DNA from: Spisula solida
Lineage: Eukaryota > Mollusca > Bivalvia > Venerida > Mactridae
Reading direction: 5' to 3'
Assembly: GCA_947247005.1 (NCBI GenBank)
Contig: OX365955.1
Span: 8,504,001-8,568,000, forward strand
DNA length: 64,000 nt
Below, one piece after another: positions 36,301-45,181 of the stretch. Under the pieces are notes generated by a model that saw only the letters and a program-made list of their open reading frames with translations, searched no databases and was not told the DNA's origin. Position numbers and translations under genes: made by a program. Numbering within the stretch: position 1 is the stretch's first letter; each line of letters opens with the position of its first letter.

Positions 36301-36489
36301 TTCTCTGTTTTTCAGGTTGAAATGTGTCTCCTAGGCTACAGTTTAGGAGTTCGTATACGAGTGTTTCGTTTGAAACAATTCAAAGATGAAGACTATATAT
36401 CATTCTACCCAGAGGACGGTACGGAAGACTGGCCCGTTGTTTCACTTATTGCTGAAGATGACCGACATTATAATGTTCCTGTGCTGTGA
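18278..36489 (+). CDS. OTULIN: OTULIN-family linear-ubiquitin deubiquitinase, six exons (join)
   Basis: Join of 18278..18334, 21911..23360, 28076..28581, 32359..32640, 33844..34116 and 36316..36489; all introns are GT-AG and phases agree, giving 913 aa. The catalytic domain (about 640-913) is recognisable. [12 protein letters not shown] precedes the core, RVRGDNYC holds the catalytic Cys (C694), [11 protein letters not shown] and [18 protein letters not shown] lie in the middle, and EDDRHYN holds His907 and Asn909. Cys-to-His spacing is 213 residues, close to 210 in human OTULIN. The family hydrolyses Met1-linked polyubiquitin made by LUBAC and restrains NF-kB signalling; that is family knowledge. 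The 640-residue acidic, Ser-rich N-terminal extension is unlike the 352-aa vertebrate protein. The vertebrate pseudoenzyme OTULINL has Asp instead of Cys; here Cys is present. The protein stops four residues after the catalytic Asn, so the C-terminal PDZ ligand of human OTULIN is absent. Confidence 0.92.
18881..19025. repeat. 33-bp tandem array in OTULIN intron 1, about 4.4 copies
   Basis: Unit CAAGAACAGTTCCAGAAAAG, then TTCTTTCGCCGTT. Copies start at 18881, 18914, 18947, 18980 and 19013. Because 33 is divisible by three and the unit lacks stops, several frames stay open on both strands. These ORFs are artefacts. Confidence 0.85.
19810..20165. repeat. Tandem repeat of about 125 bp, three diverged copies
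   Basis: GATGGGTGATTCAYRCTTCT, then TATGTTACC and GTATATTGTATAACATG, recur at about 19821, 19972 and 20094, with TTTATCACAGRGTCTRGTGTCC between. Non-coding, within OTULIN intron 1. Confidence 0.6.
20192..20388. repeat. Truncated MITE (TACTGTTTTATCAAAGCACT family)
   Basis: Left end ATACTGTTTTATCAAAGCAC with an interior like 28820-29055. The copy stops at about 20388, where the GTTGTGCATATTGTCAGGAA repeat begins. Confidence 0.6.
20388..20490. repeat. Dispersed repeat (GTTGTGCATATTGTCAGGAA family)
   Basis: A copy of the repeat at 1506 and 39846: TTGTCAGGAATTGGAGGTCAG, then GCCCTTTGTGGGATACATAC. Confidence 0.6.
20491..21910. other. Remainder of OTULIN intron 1
   Basis: No exon, RNA gene or repeat recognised. 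The last 20 nt before 21911 (TTGTTTCTATATACTTTCAG) form a good polypyrimidine tract and acceptor. Confidence 0.5.
21911..23360 (+). CDS. OTULIN: OTULIN-family exon 2: large acidic, Ser-rich extension
   Basis: Acceptor CTTTCAG|AAG, donor TTAG|GTATGT, leaving phase 1. It encodes residues 20-502. Five residues in is a second Met, in MGNQQSS, which itself fits MGxxxS and could be a further alternative start (ATG at 21926). The segment is rich in Ser, Asp and Glu with many SP/TP sites (for example [13 protein letters not shown] and [10 protein letters not shown]) and is probably disordered. A short helical patch ([17 protein letters not shown]) lies near residue 380. GGSLYEDEF near residue 494 resembles the D/E-L/M-Y core of PUB-interaction motifs used by human OTULIN to bind HOIP, but this is weak. 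The long open frame and matching exon phases make the exon secure. Confidence 0.88.
23390..23601. mobile_element. MITE with TACTGTAAAA ends, in OTULIN intron 2
   Basis: Begins TACTGTAAAAGCACATG and ends TGATTTTACAGTA, starting 29 nt after the exon 2 donor. The interior shares ATTTCGTGGTCAAGTTCA with 13933-14157. Confidence 0.65.
24490..24595 (+). repeat. SINE family B tail with (TTA/ATT)n end
   Basis: AGGCTCACAGGGAAGACTCG, then GGGCTTGCCCAACTCTGT and CTCTTAAAATAATG, ending in ATT repeats. The same tail occurs at 27988-28065. Confidence 0.6.
24596..27670. other. OTULIN intron 2, unrecognised sequence
   Basis: No exon with good splice sites found. The weak ORF at 25826-26062 has no recognisable domain and no consensus junctions. 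GACATTTAAAACTTATAAAA (25027) and GACATTTAAAACCTTTAAAA (26450) hint at an old dispersed repeat. Confidence 0.35.
27679..28065 (+). mobile_element. SINE family B, head and tail present, abutting OTULIN exon 3
   Basis: The tRNA-like head at 27690-27765 has AATAGCCTATTGGTAGAGC (A box) and GGGCTTCAATCCCTGG (B-box-like). The tail at 27988-28065 ends TTGTATTATTACTATT, 10 nt before the exon 3 acceptor. Head and tail could belong to one element with a diverged middle, or to two. Confidence 0.6.
28076..28581 (+). CDS. OTULIN: OTULIN-family exon 3: linker and start of catalytic domain
   Basis: Acceptor TTTGTAG|GC completes a Gly codon split G|GC with exon 2. Donor GAG|GTAAGC, phase 0. The first 140 residues are Ser/Thr/Pro-rich linker (residues 503-640, e.g. 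[17 protein letters not shown]). The end, [20 protein letters not shown], is the conserved entry to the OTULIN domain; human OTULIN and OTULINL have the same EW(K/R)G(E/N)T signature. Confidence 0.9.
28820..29055. mobile_element. MITE, complete copy, in OTULIN intron 3
   Basis: Perfect ends: GGTACTGTTTTATCAAAGCA and TGCTTTGATAAAACAGTACC. 236 bp, non-coding. The best reference copy of the family also present at 117, 2268 and 20192. Confidence 0.75.
30093..30662. repeat. AGGTCA-rich tandem repeat array (about 3.5 units) in OTULIN intron 3
   Basis: Units of about 145 bp carry GTGTAGTCACTAGAGGTCAC, then CTTTATGAAAYTTGGTC, TTGATATTGGGTCATC and AACTAGGTCACAAGGTCAAA. The array ends with GTGAGCGACCTAGGGCCC and an AGGGCCCTTTTAACAGGGCCT hairpin, as at 44600-44637. 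AGGTCA pairs spaced by 2 nt recur once per unit. Confidence 0.75.
30663..32358. other. OTULIN intron 3, remainder
   Basis: Contains a homopolymer run at 31265-31282 (T9 then G10) and, at 32150-32250, sequence resembling 6895-6970 (GGTTCCTGG, ATACAGTCCA, GGTTAGGTGAATC). No exon seen. Confidence 0.4.
32359..32640 (+). CDS. OTULIN: OTULIN-family exon 4: catalytic cysteine
   Basis: Acceptor TTATTACAG|GCC, donor AAAG|GTTTGT (weaker), phase 0 at both ends, 94 codons. [17 protein letters not shown] contains the nucleophile (TGT at 32425-32427, C694). The preceding [14 protein letters not shown] corresponds to the helix leading into the catalytic Cys loop. A dispersed repeat starts within a few nt of the donor (32645). 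Confidence 0.93.
32645..32740. repeat. Dispersed repeat directly after OTULIN exon 4
   Basis: GTATAGTACAGAGAATTTGA, then GCATAATTTAACA, then TCTATATTTGTAATC; copies at 6232 and 8500. The repeat border coincides with the intron's first few nucleotides. Confidence 0.6.
32741..33843. other. OTULIN intron 4
   Basis: Contains TTCGCGAA-type short repeats at 33570-33760 (TTTTTCGCGAATGACC, TTTATCGCGAAC, CAATTCGCGAAC) related to 41870-42060. Ends in TTATTTCAG. No exon. Confidence 0.4.
33844..34116 (+). CDS. OTULIN: OTULIN-family exon 5
   Basis: Acceptor TTATTTCAG|ATT, donor GAACAG|GTAATT, phase 0 at both ends, 91 codons. [14 protein letters not shown] is the helix matching VKFLMLNRAIELYN-type sequence in vertebrate [22 protein letters not shown] and [15 protein letters not shown] are hallmark motifs. 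Several of these lie close to the linear-ubiquitin binding surface in the human structure (family knowledge). Confidence 0.93.
34232..34765. repeat. 55-bp tandem array, about 9 copies, in OTULIN intron 5
   Basis: GGATGCTATGACTAGTGGCC, then CAGTACGGGATAATACGACT and GATCCRCCCAGG. GATGCTATGAC recurs at 34260, 34315, 34370, 34425 and 34480, an exact 55-bp period. It decays after 34660. Confidence 0.85.
34783..34994. mobile_element. Foldback MITE in OTULIN intron 5
   Basis: Imperfect inverted ends: GATCTCCCAGAGCATCTCAA on the left, TTGAGATGTTTCGGAAGATC on the right. Inner arms CTCAGCTCAAATTGAGAT and CTGAGATTGATCTCAAATTG pair partly. Non-coding. Confidence 0.55.
35830..36040. repeat. Dispersed repeat shared with 13730-13920
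   Basis: CTTCCATGTGAGAA, TTTGTTATTTCTGACG and CTATGGTAATGTAA match the other copy. Intron 5 of the OTULIN gene. Confidence 0.5.
36316..36489 (+). CDS. OTULIN: OTULIN-family exon 6: catalytic His/Asn and stop
   Basis: Acceptor TTTTTCAG|GTT, phase 0, 57 codons and [22 protein letters not shown], then [20 protein letters not shown] and RHYN. His907 and Asn909 complete the triad with C694; the Asp three residues before the His (D904) matches human Asp336. The reading ends NVPVL, four residues after Asn909, as in OTULINL and unlike OTULIN, whose tail carries a PDZ ligand. Confidence 0.94.
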   Translation, partial: VEMCLLGYSLGVRIRVFRLKQFKDEDYISFYPEDGTEDWPVVSLIAEDDRHYNVPVL

Positions 36490-36966
36490 TCGTGTGTCTC
36501 ACCTAAAAGTTTACAAAGTCTTCTCTAATTCTTGATGGCCTTATATGACCTTGACATTTATGCCACATTTCCGAGATATTAGAACCGAGCTCCCACTTAA
36601 GAAACATGATATATTACTTATTTTCGTTGGAAGTTTGCCAAAATCAATTACATTAGAACAAGTTAATACTTCATATATTACCACATAATGCATGGCAGCC
36701 TGTCATTGTGAATCTAAGAACAGGTAACTCTCACATGAATGTTGTATAAATGTTCTTGCTACACAGAGTTGTCCCCCTTGGTTCTATTTTAGATAATTGC
36801 TACGCGAAAATAATTTCTATTCTTTTTATACAACATTTTTACCTTGTATTTATGCAGGTTTTGATTTAAAATATATATCATTTAATTACTTAGGTTTAAA
36901 TATAAAAAAATATAGCCGTTTTATAATTTTGTACTTCGTAAAAATATTGTTGGTTAATAAATACAG

Positions 36967-36978
36967 AATAAAAATAAA
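36967..36978 (+). terminator. Candidate polyadenylation signals of OTULIN-family gene
   Basis: Two overlapping-style AATAAA hexamers (36967-36972 and 36973-36978), 480 nt after the stop. Other AATAAA sites lie further downstream, so the true 3' end is not fixed. Confidence 0.3.
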
Positions 36979-37079
36979 TGTCAGTGAATTACTGAATATA
37001 CACATGCTTGCTGAATGTCTGATAAAGTACTGTACATATACAAGTTATATGTATAATAAGTTATTTTTATTTATTTAAC

Positions 37080-39700
37080 ATGTTTATTAATATCTTTTTA
37101 TGACATTTAAGTTATATTTTTATTTTTCGAAAATTGCACAGTATTTTAAGTGTTGGTGTGTATTATGTAATGGACAGCATAAACTACATAATATATAAAA
37201 ATTATTTATTAATGGCATTAATTCTAGATTGTATAGTCTAGGACTACTATATTCATAGAATATATTTGGTATATGTATATTTTAATGTGTCCCTCCATAT
37301 AATTGTATACTTAGTTTCTGAATATATTTTAAACTTTTCTGGCTTAAATTCAGCATTATTATCTTCACTATAAAAATGCATAGATAAAAAAATTACCAAA
37401 AACATTAGTTAAGTTACATCAGTTTATCTTTAATTGCTTTGACATGCAATATGCTTTGATGTTCAAAATATTGGGAAATAATAACATCATAATGGTCAAT
37501 GTCACCAATGATATTTCAATTATATGTTTTTGTTCAGTTTCGGCTTTGTTTTAATATCATTTCGGCCTCTTTCAACCTTTTTTTCGTTGAACAATTATTT
37601 CGACACTATAATTGAGATTCTGTCTTAATGTATTGATCAGGGTTGCCACCGACCTTGAAGTCAGGGAAATCTTCAAGGTAATGGGAATTTTGAAATTGGT
37701 CAATGGAATAACCACAAATGTTTGGGGAATTTTGTGATTTAAGGTTCTCAAATATTATTTGGAATCAATTTCAGTTGTTCCAACGTATGGCTTTGCTTAC
37801 TGAACCAAAAAAGTGGGATATGCCAGATTATTATGGTCAGGATCTTCTGTCTGTTTCGGGTTCAACAAAGCCATTAGTGTGATTACTAATATGTGTGGCA
37901 ACCCTGTTGATTAAAGTTTAATTATTAATTAAGCAAATTAATAAAAAAGTCTATGGTTTTATTTATTGCATGTGCCAAATTCTATGTTCGCTGTACTTTG
38001 TTAGTAGTTTGAAATATATTCAGAACTATTTAATTGATACCTGAAAGGTTTTGACAATATTAAAAGCATAATAGAAAACCTAACTCACTGTTCGACAATA
38101 TAAATTAATTTATGTAATGAATATACTGTATCATCATTTATTGTATCAATATGGTTATAATGTATTTTAGTAATTCAATATATTTCGATTACGACTCATT
38201 TTCATGGTCATGGTTTTGTTCATATAATTTTGGTGCTATTTTTCAGTTTCATTGAGTGTTACTGCACACCATTGATGTTAAATGTGTTCTACAAATATTA
38301 ATCACTTTCAAATTGTTTGTTTTGTGAATACTAACTGGTTTTCCATCAATGTAATATCACATGTATTAGAACATCATTACTGCAAATATTCTGTTCATAT
38401 TCTTGTAACCTCATAGATACTTGGTAGAATCAAACACCTGAAAACAATAATGTATTTTTAGATCTTAGTTTTAATGTTTCGTTCAGTTTTTGTTGTTGTA
38501 AAGGGAGAAAACTCATTATTTGATATGATAAATTTTGAGTCAACTCCCTTTAAATGAGAATTTTGTTGCTGCAAGGGAGGTAACTCATATGAAATGATCA
38601 ATGTTGAGTTAATTCCCAAAATTAAGTTTACTCCCTTTCAATGAAAAATTTGATGGATGTTAATCATGATTTGAAACCTAGTTTTCTCATTTAAAGGGAG
38701 ATAACTTGTATATAATTTTAAATCTTGTTATGAGAGTAATTGATATTTTGCCCATTGTCAAGCAAATACTTACTATAAAAATAGTAACAGTGAATTTAAG
38801 CACATAGTTTAATGAATTCACTTAAAAAATTTGACAAAAAACCTTTTGGACAAATAATAAAGCAGAGCTTAATTAATCTCGATCTGCACTGGCATAATGT
38901 CAATTCTTGATTCCATTTCATTTTCTTTCATACAAGCATCAATCATTCCTAGATCAGTGTGAATACTTCAAATCATTCAAAGGACCAGAGGGTTAAGTGT
39001 GAAGATTTCTAAGTTCCAAATTCATTATTTTCCTACATGTAATGTGACTTTACAATCCTTCAGAGCCAAACATAGGACTGTCATTTTTGTTTCCCTGCTT
39101 GATAAAGTCATGGTTCCCGGTTTCGTTGCTACGTGCTTTGATTGTGTGCATAATATAACACGCCTATTTTGATACTTTACGGTGGGTTATATTAGCTGTG
39201 TATTTTTACTGCTATTTACAAATTGAGTTCCCATAGAATTCATTGATCTGCACAAATATATTTTCTTAACATGAAAACCTATCCCTAAACTTTCGACCCT
39301 GATTTGATGAATGGGCAAAAAAGAAGTCTGTTAGATAAATTTGGGAACAAACATCACGCGACTATAAGGCCATCTAATACATAGATTTTGCTTTAGATAT
39401 TTCCGCCTTGGACTTCTCATTATAAATAACCATTGTAAGATTGGTATTTCCTTGTTTACCGTATTTTTGTCGTTATTTTATAGTCACCTGTCAAAATTTA
39501 ATTAATATACGATGTCTGGTTGTGAAAAAGGCATCAGAAAACTGACAGTGTAGTGTGGGTGTGTTGGAGTTGTTTGCATAATTCTAATTTTTATTACAAT
39601 GACTTGTGAATTATGCATTATTTATTTATTTAACAGTGTACCAGTAATTGTTTTATTTTGAGACATAATTCCGAAACAATTAATCATGCTGTAATTATGT
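37080..39700. other. Gene-free interval downstream of OTULIN
   Basis: AT-rich. The 38495-38715 part repeats AAGGGAGRTAACTC and its complement GAGTTAACTCCCTTT-like motifs three or more times. No gene or RNA seen. Confidence 0.4.
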
Positions 39701-39945
39701 CTTCCTCATATAGGGGTGGGGGAGACATATTGATTGTGTGCTGGACGTCGGTCTTTCACAAATTTTGTCCGCTCTTGTTCTCCTAACTTTATTTTACCCT
39801 ACTGGTCCGATTTCAATGAACCTTCACATTAATATTTGTTACTGAATCTAGTTGTGCATATTGTCAGGAAGTTTATGTCATGTGATTTTTGCCAGAGTTA
39901 TGGCCCTTTATGGGAGACATACTTTTTGTGTCAACAATTTTTAGT
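39700..39945. repeat. Dispersed repeat, longest copy of GTTGTGCATATTGTCAGGAA family
   Basis: Runs from ATGTCTTCCTCATATAGGGG through GTCCGCTCTTGTTCTCC to the block shared with 1506 and 20388. Confidence 0.5.
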
Positions 39946-40991
39946 TCGTTTCAAGAAAGCTTTACTTTGAGAACCAAATATAATATTGTACTTAGAATTT
40001 TATTGTCTTTGAGCGGAAATCTTTGCTAAGTTAATGAATATCTGCTTCATTTCAAATTCATTATTTTAAATAAATTAACATTGTTGCAACATTTTTAATT
40101 TTGAAAAAGTTAATTAGAATCAGTCCGAAATATGCATATTATTTATAATTAATTATGAAGTAATAACTTGCTCCAGTTCTTTGTCGAAGCTATATATTAA
40201 TTAAGTAAAAATAAATTACCAGTTCTGGTTATCATCTTTTAATTACTTTTTACATAAAAAACCTGAATGATTTATAGTAACTAGACACACCCACTATGTT
40301 ACATAATAGTATAAATATCACATTTATTAAAATTACTGTAATAACATGTATTTTCGCACCATCAAAATTTGGCCAAATTTTATTCTAAATAATTTTGCGA
40401 TGTTAAATGTTGTTATGCTTTAACTTTAGAAAGAACCTCATTGTGTATCTAACTGATTTTATTTAAGTTTACCTGCATAAATATTCACAAACATGTTTAA
40501 ATTCGCAAAATTGGCAAAAATAAATCCCTCTCAAAAAATTTTGATTTTAGAATATAACTTATGCCAGTGACCTTGTCTGTGTTATTAAATTAGCTAATTA
40601 ATACGAAATATTATGATTTAATCAGAGTATAAGTTACATCGGACAGGTTGGTGACTCTGTATGAGTGACAACTTGTATAATCTGCACATTTAGTCATGTA
40701 CCATGTAATGTAAGTTCCTTGAAGACATTTTGAATGTCATGGATTATTCGTAGTAGATTTTGTGACGATATATTGTATTATGATTTAGAACTGTCTTACA
40801 CTGCCCAATACTTCTGTATCTGATTTACAGACTCAGAGGTTCTAGATTGTGCTGATCCCTTCTGTCCCCACTGAGCCTTGCAACCCTTGCATCCTGGTCC
40901 GGGATAAAACATTGATAACTTGTATAATAGTGCTAATGTACAATAAGTTTTTAAACATATTTGATCTGTATAACAACTCATTACTGTATCT

Positions 40992-41740
40992 TATGCTGGT
41001 ACCCTTCATCAACAGTGAGCATGTGAGAAATGCAGGGTACCAAATGTGTATATAATGCTGGTACCCTTCATCAACAGTGAGCATGTGGAACATACAGGGT
41101 ACCAAATGTGTATGTAATGCTGGTTCCCTTCATCTAGGGAACATGTAAGAAATGCAGGGTACCAAATGTGTATGTAATGCTGGCACCCTTCATCTACAGT
41201 GAACATGTGAGAAATGCTGGGTACCAAATGTGTATGTAATGCTGGCACCCTTCATCTACAGTGAACATGTAAGAAATACAGGGTACCAAATTTGTATGTA
41301 ATGCTGGCACCCTTCATCTACAGTGAACATGTAAGAAATGCAGGGTACCAAATATGTATGTAATGCTGGCACCCTTCATCTACAGTGAACATGTAAGAAA
41401 TACAGGGTACCAAATTTGTATGTAATGCTGGGACCCTTCATCCACAGTGAACATGTAAGAAATGCAGGGTACCAAATATGTATGTTATGCTGGTACCATT
41501 CATCTACAGTGAACATATGAGAAATGCTGGGTACCAAATTTGTATGTAATGCTGGTACCATTCTTCTACAGTATACTTGTCAGATATGCTGGGTACCAAA
41601 TATGTATGTAATGCTGGCACCCTTCATCTACAGTGAACATGTCAGAAATGCAGGGTACCAAATATGTATGTAATGCTGGTACCATTCTTCTACAGTATAC
41701 TTGTCAGATATGCTGGGTACCAAATTTGTATGTAATAGAA
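40992..41740. repeat. 62-bp tandem array, about 12 copies
   Basis: Unit ATGCTGGTACCCTTCATCTA, then CAGTGAACATGTGAGAAATG, CAGGGTACCAAATGTGTATG. Copies start at about 40993, 41055, 41117, 41177 and 41239, onward to 41720. GGTACC-type palindromes bracket each unit. The weak ORFs across it are repeat-driven. Confidence 0.85.
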
Positions 41741-42408
41741 TTATAGATGTTAATCAAGTAGCGTATATTCACTCGTATTATACATGATTGTATAACTGGT
41801 TTATATAGGTCAGTCATCTGTATACATTACATTGTGGACAAAGTCATAAACATTGCTATTTCTCTTATAACTTTAAACCGATTTACTTTCGCGAATACTA
41901 ATTTTCGCGTTTATTTGATCGTTGGCATATTCGCGACTACAAAGTTTCTCAGTTTTAAGTTTCCCACAATGCCCATATTAATGTTTTCAGCACTTTTGAG
42001 GCGACTTAATTTCACAAAATTCTTCCACTCGCAAACTTTACAAAAGTAAATTGTGCAAATTAATTTCTAGGTTTACAGTAATTTCTGAATTTCTCAGATT
42101 TTGTAGCTTACTGGTTAAGCCTTCTCTGTATTTTTATCCAATTAAAATGTTGAAAACTATAAAAAAGCTGTTTTGATATTACATTGTTTGTATACAAGTG
42201 ACTGACCTATCTGAATGAACTGTATCTGGTTTATTAGATAGATATGATAAATTGTACATTACTAGATAGATAATGATATTGGTCATTTAATTGTTACATG
42301 TTGAGAATATCTTCCCCTCCAAATATTTCATATAAATATGGAATAACAAAAAATGCTGTTAAGAAAATAAAAGAGAAAAAACTTAGCATGTAGTTGTTGT
42401 TGATTTTA

Positions 42409-42501
42409 TTGGTGTCCGTGGCCCCTGAGTGCTTGTATGGTTTTGGTGTCCGTGGCCCCTGAGTGCTTGTATGGTTTTGGTGTCCGTGGCTCCTGAGTGC
42501 T
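42409..42501. repeat. 34-bp tandem repeat, about 2.7 copies
   Basis: TTGGTGTCCGTGGCCCCTGA, then GTGCTTGTATGGTT, repeated with only one C/T difference in the last copy, suggesting recent duplication. Confidence 0.75.
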
Positions 42502-42710
42502 TTCTGAACACAATTACTTCTAGACTCCTTCGATGGCAGACAATGGGTAATTATAGACTTGTAACAAATATTATCAATCAGCTCACTGTCTAACTGGCCA
42601 TATCAGAATACTACTACAGGGATTGGAACCTGATTCAACCATGCCAGGAAGATGGGCGACAGCTATGTTGGACCCAACAAACCAACCTGCACAGTATTGA
42701 CTTACATATA

Positions 42711-43541
42711 CAGTAAAACCTCGGTAATACGAGCAGCGATTATTCGAGCAACCGGCCTAATTCGAGCAAATTTCCAAGTCCCGACGAATTTGCTCTATAT
42801 TGTACATTAATTTATCCCTCTAATTCGAGTAATGTTATTACGAGCATCCGGTCTAATTCGAGCGCAGGTGTCGGTCCGTTCAACAATTTTCAACGATAAT
42901 TAGTTACTTTATCTCGAGGCAATCATCCGAGCGAAATTTCACACCTCCGAAAAATTGTCAGATTTAATGTTGCTGTGGTTCGTGATTTTCACACATCGTG
43001 ATTATCACATTTTATGACAATAGCGTAACCCCACCACTGAAATCGGTTGTTTGTCTACAATAAAAGTGTCAAGGGGCAAGATTGAATAATACAAATCAAT
43101 TACGAGGCGTTAATTATGAGAAATTTAATGACGAGTCAAAATTTGTTATAGTGAAAGTAATTTTCACGCCGCGTGTAACTCTTATGATTCACCGATCTAA
43201 ATGTTAACCTTATCCACGTCAGAGAGAAACAATCACAAAACAATGAATATTTGATCACTTAATGGTCGTAAATTAACTCAAATATAGCATTATACATGAT
43301 TTCACCTACAAAGGTAACATTCAACGAATGTCTGCACGACTCGAAATGCGTGTATAATTGATAAACAATGACGATATTCGTAGTTGCAACCAAATACGCG
43401 CACGAAACACTTACGTGGTAAAACACATTTACACTTAGTCTTAACAACAATTCATTATACAATTCTGATAATTCGAGCAACTGGCTTAACTCGAGCATTT
43501 GGCTTGTCCCGATGGGCCCTCGAAATAACGAGGTTTTACTG
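42711..43541. mobile_element. pogo/Tigger-like non-autonomous Tc1/mariner element, 831 bp
   Basis: Left end CAGTAAAACCTCGGTAAT, right end AATAACGAGGTTTTACTG, each flanked by TA (42709-42710 and 43542-43543). Subterminal TTCGAGCAA repeats occur at both ends (ATTCGAGCAACCGGC left, ATTCGAGCAACTGGC right). No transposase ORF remains. Confidence 0.75.
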
Positions 43542-43617
43542 TATCCATTTTTGGGGATATCGATGTTTCGTTCTATGTCTTACTCTTTCCTGGATGCATG
43601 GCTAGGCACTGCCAGAA

Positions 43618-44637
43618 GTAAGCTTTTGTGATCACTCTGCATCCGTCGTCCGTCCTTCAACAATTTGCTTGAGTAGACACTGTAGGTTACAGTTTTGGCC
43701 TTATCTTTATGAAACTTGGTCACAATGATCATCTCAACACAATCTAGGTCAAGTTCGATATTGGGTCATTTTGGGTCAAAAACTAGGTCACTAGGTCAAA
43801 TGATAGAAAAACCTTGTGTAGTCACTAGAGGTCAAACTTGGTCACAATGATCATCTCAACAAAATCTAGGTCAAGTTCGATATTGGGTCATCCGGGATCA
43901 AAAACTAGGTCACAAGGTCAAATCATAGAAAAACCTTGTGTAGTCACTAGAGGTCACAGTTTTAGCATAATCTTTACGAAACTTGGTCACAATGATCAAC
44001 ACAACAAAATGTAGGTCAAGATCGATATTGGATCATCTGGGGTCAAAAACTAGGTCACAAGGTCAAATCATAGAAAAACCTTGCGTAGTCACTAGAGGTC
44101 ACAGTTTTGACCTGATCGTTACGAAACTTGTTTACAATGATCATAACAACAAAATCTAGGTCAAATTCGATATTGGGTCATCTTGGGTCAAAAACTAGGT
44201 CACATTGTCAAATCAAAAACCTTGCATAGTTACTAGAGGTCACAATTTTGGTCTAATCTTTATGAAACTCGTTCACAATGATCATCTCAACAAAATCTAG
44301 ATCAAGTTTGATATTGGGTGATCAGGGGTAAAAACTAGGTCACAAGGTCAAATAATAGAAAAACCTTGTGTAGTCACTAGAGGTCACAGTTTTGGCTTGA
44401 TCTTTAAGAAACTTTGTCACAATGATCATCTCAACAAAATCTAGGTCAAGTTCGATATTGGGTCATCTGGGGTAAAAAAGTAGGTCATTAGGTCAATCAT
44501 ATAAAAACCTTGTGTAGTCACTAGAGGTCACAATATTGGCCTAATCTGTATAAAACTTGGTCACAATGACCATCTCAACAAAATCTAGGTCAAGTTCGAC
44601 AGGTGAGCGACCTAGGGCCCTTTGGGCCCTCTTGTTT
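43618..44637. repeat. AGGTCA-rich tandem repeat array, about 7 units
   Basis: Units of 130-150 bp: CTTGTGTAGTCACTAGAGGT, then CTTTATGAAACTTGGTCACA, ATGATCATCTCAACAAAATC, TAGGTCAAGTTCGATATTGG, GTCATCTGGGGTCAAAAACT and AGGTCACAAGGTCAAATCAT. It ends with GTGAGCGACCTAGGGCCCTT and an AGGGCCCTTTGGGCCCT hairpin. Same family as 30093-30662 and 13246. Confidence 0.8.
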
Positions 44638-45181
44638 AACTTTTATGTTATAAAGAGAGTAAAAGTGTGTTTTGTCGTCTGCAAAAGGTACAACACTCGT
44701 GTATTGCAATATGGATGACCACATATGTTATCTGAAAACTTACCAATGTTTCTTAAACATAGCCGCAATTGACTAGGTCTGAAGAATAGACTTGGTGATG
44801 AAACATAACCATGTGGTTTTCGCTCAAAAACTACTTTACAGCAGATATCAAGTGCAAAGAGGCATTTTCATGTGAAAGGTGCATATGTTACATTCCATTA
44901 ACAATTCAACGCTTCATGAAATAGTTTTCAAGAGTTATTCCTGCACAAAATATCTGTAGAACTACTTGAATGTATTATTTCACTTGTTCTGGTATTTGAA
45001 AAGCTGGACCTTGGCGGGTGAAGAAAACCAAACGCATCACTTTCATACCTTACTGTATGTGTGACAATTGCGGACTTTTAAGCATTTCTTGTAGCGCATA
45101 TATGATATTTCTGCTCAAGTCTTGGGTGATGAAAGCCTGTGTTCAATCCTCTGGCATATGTTTTCTTGTCATTACAAGTAA

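Noticed and set aside
40842..41561. Repeated-peptide ORFs (HIHIWYPAFLTCSL)
   Set aside because: Translation of the 62-bp satellite; frames break at each indel between units.
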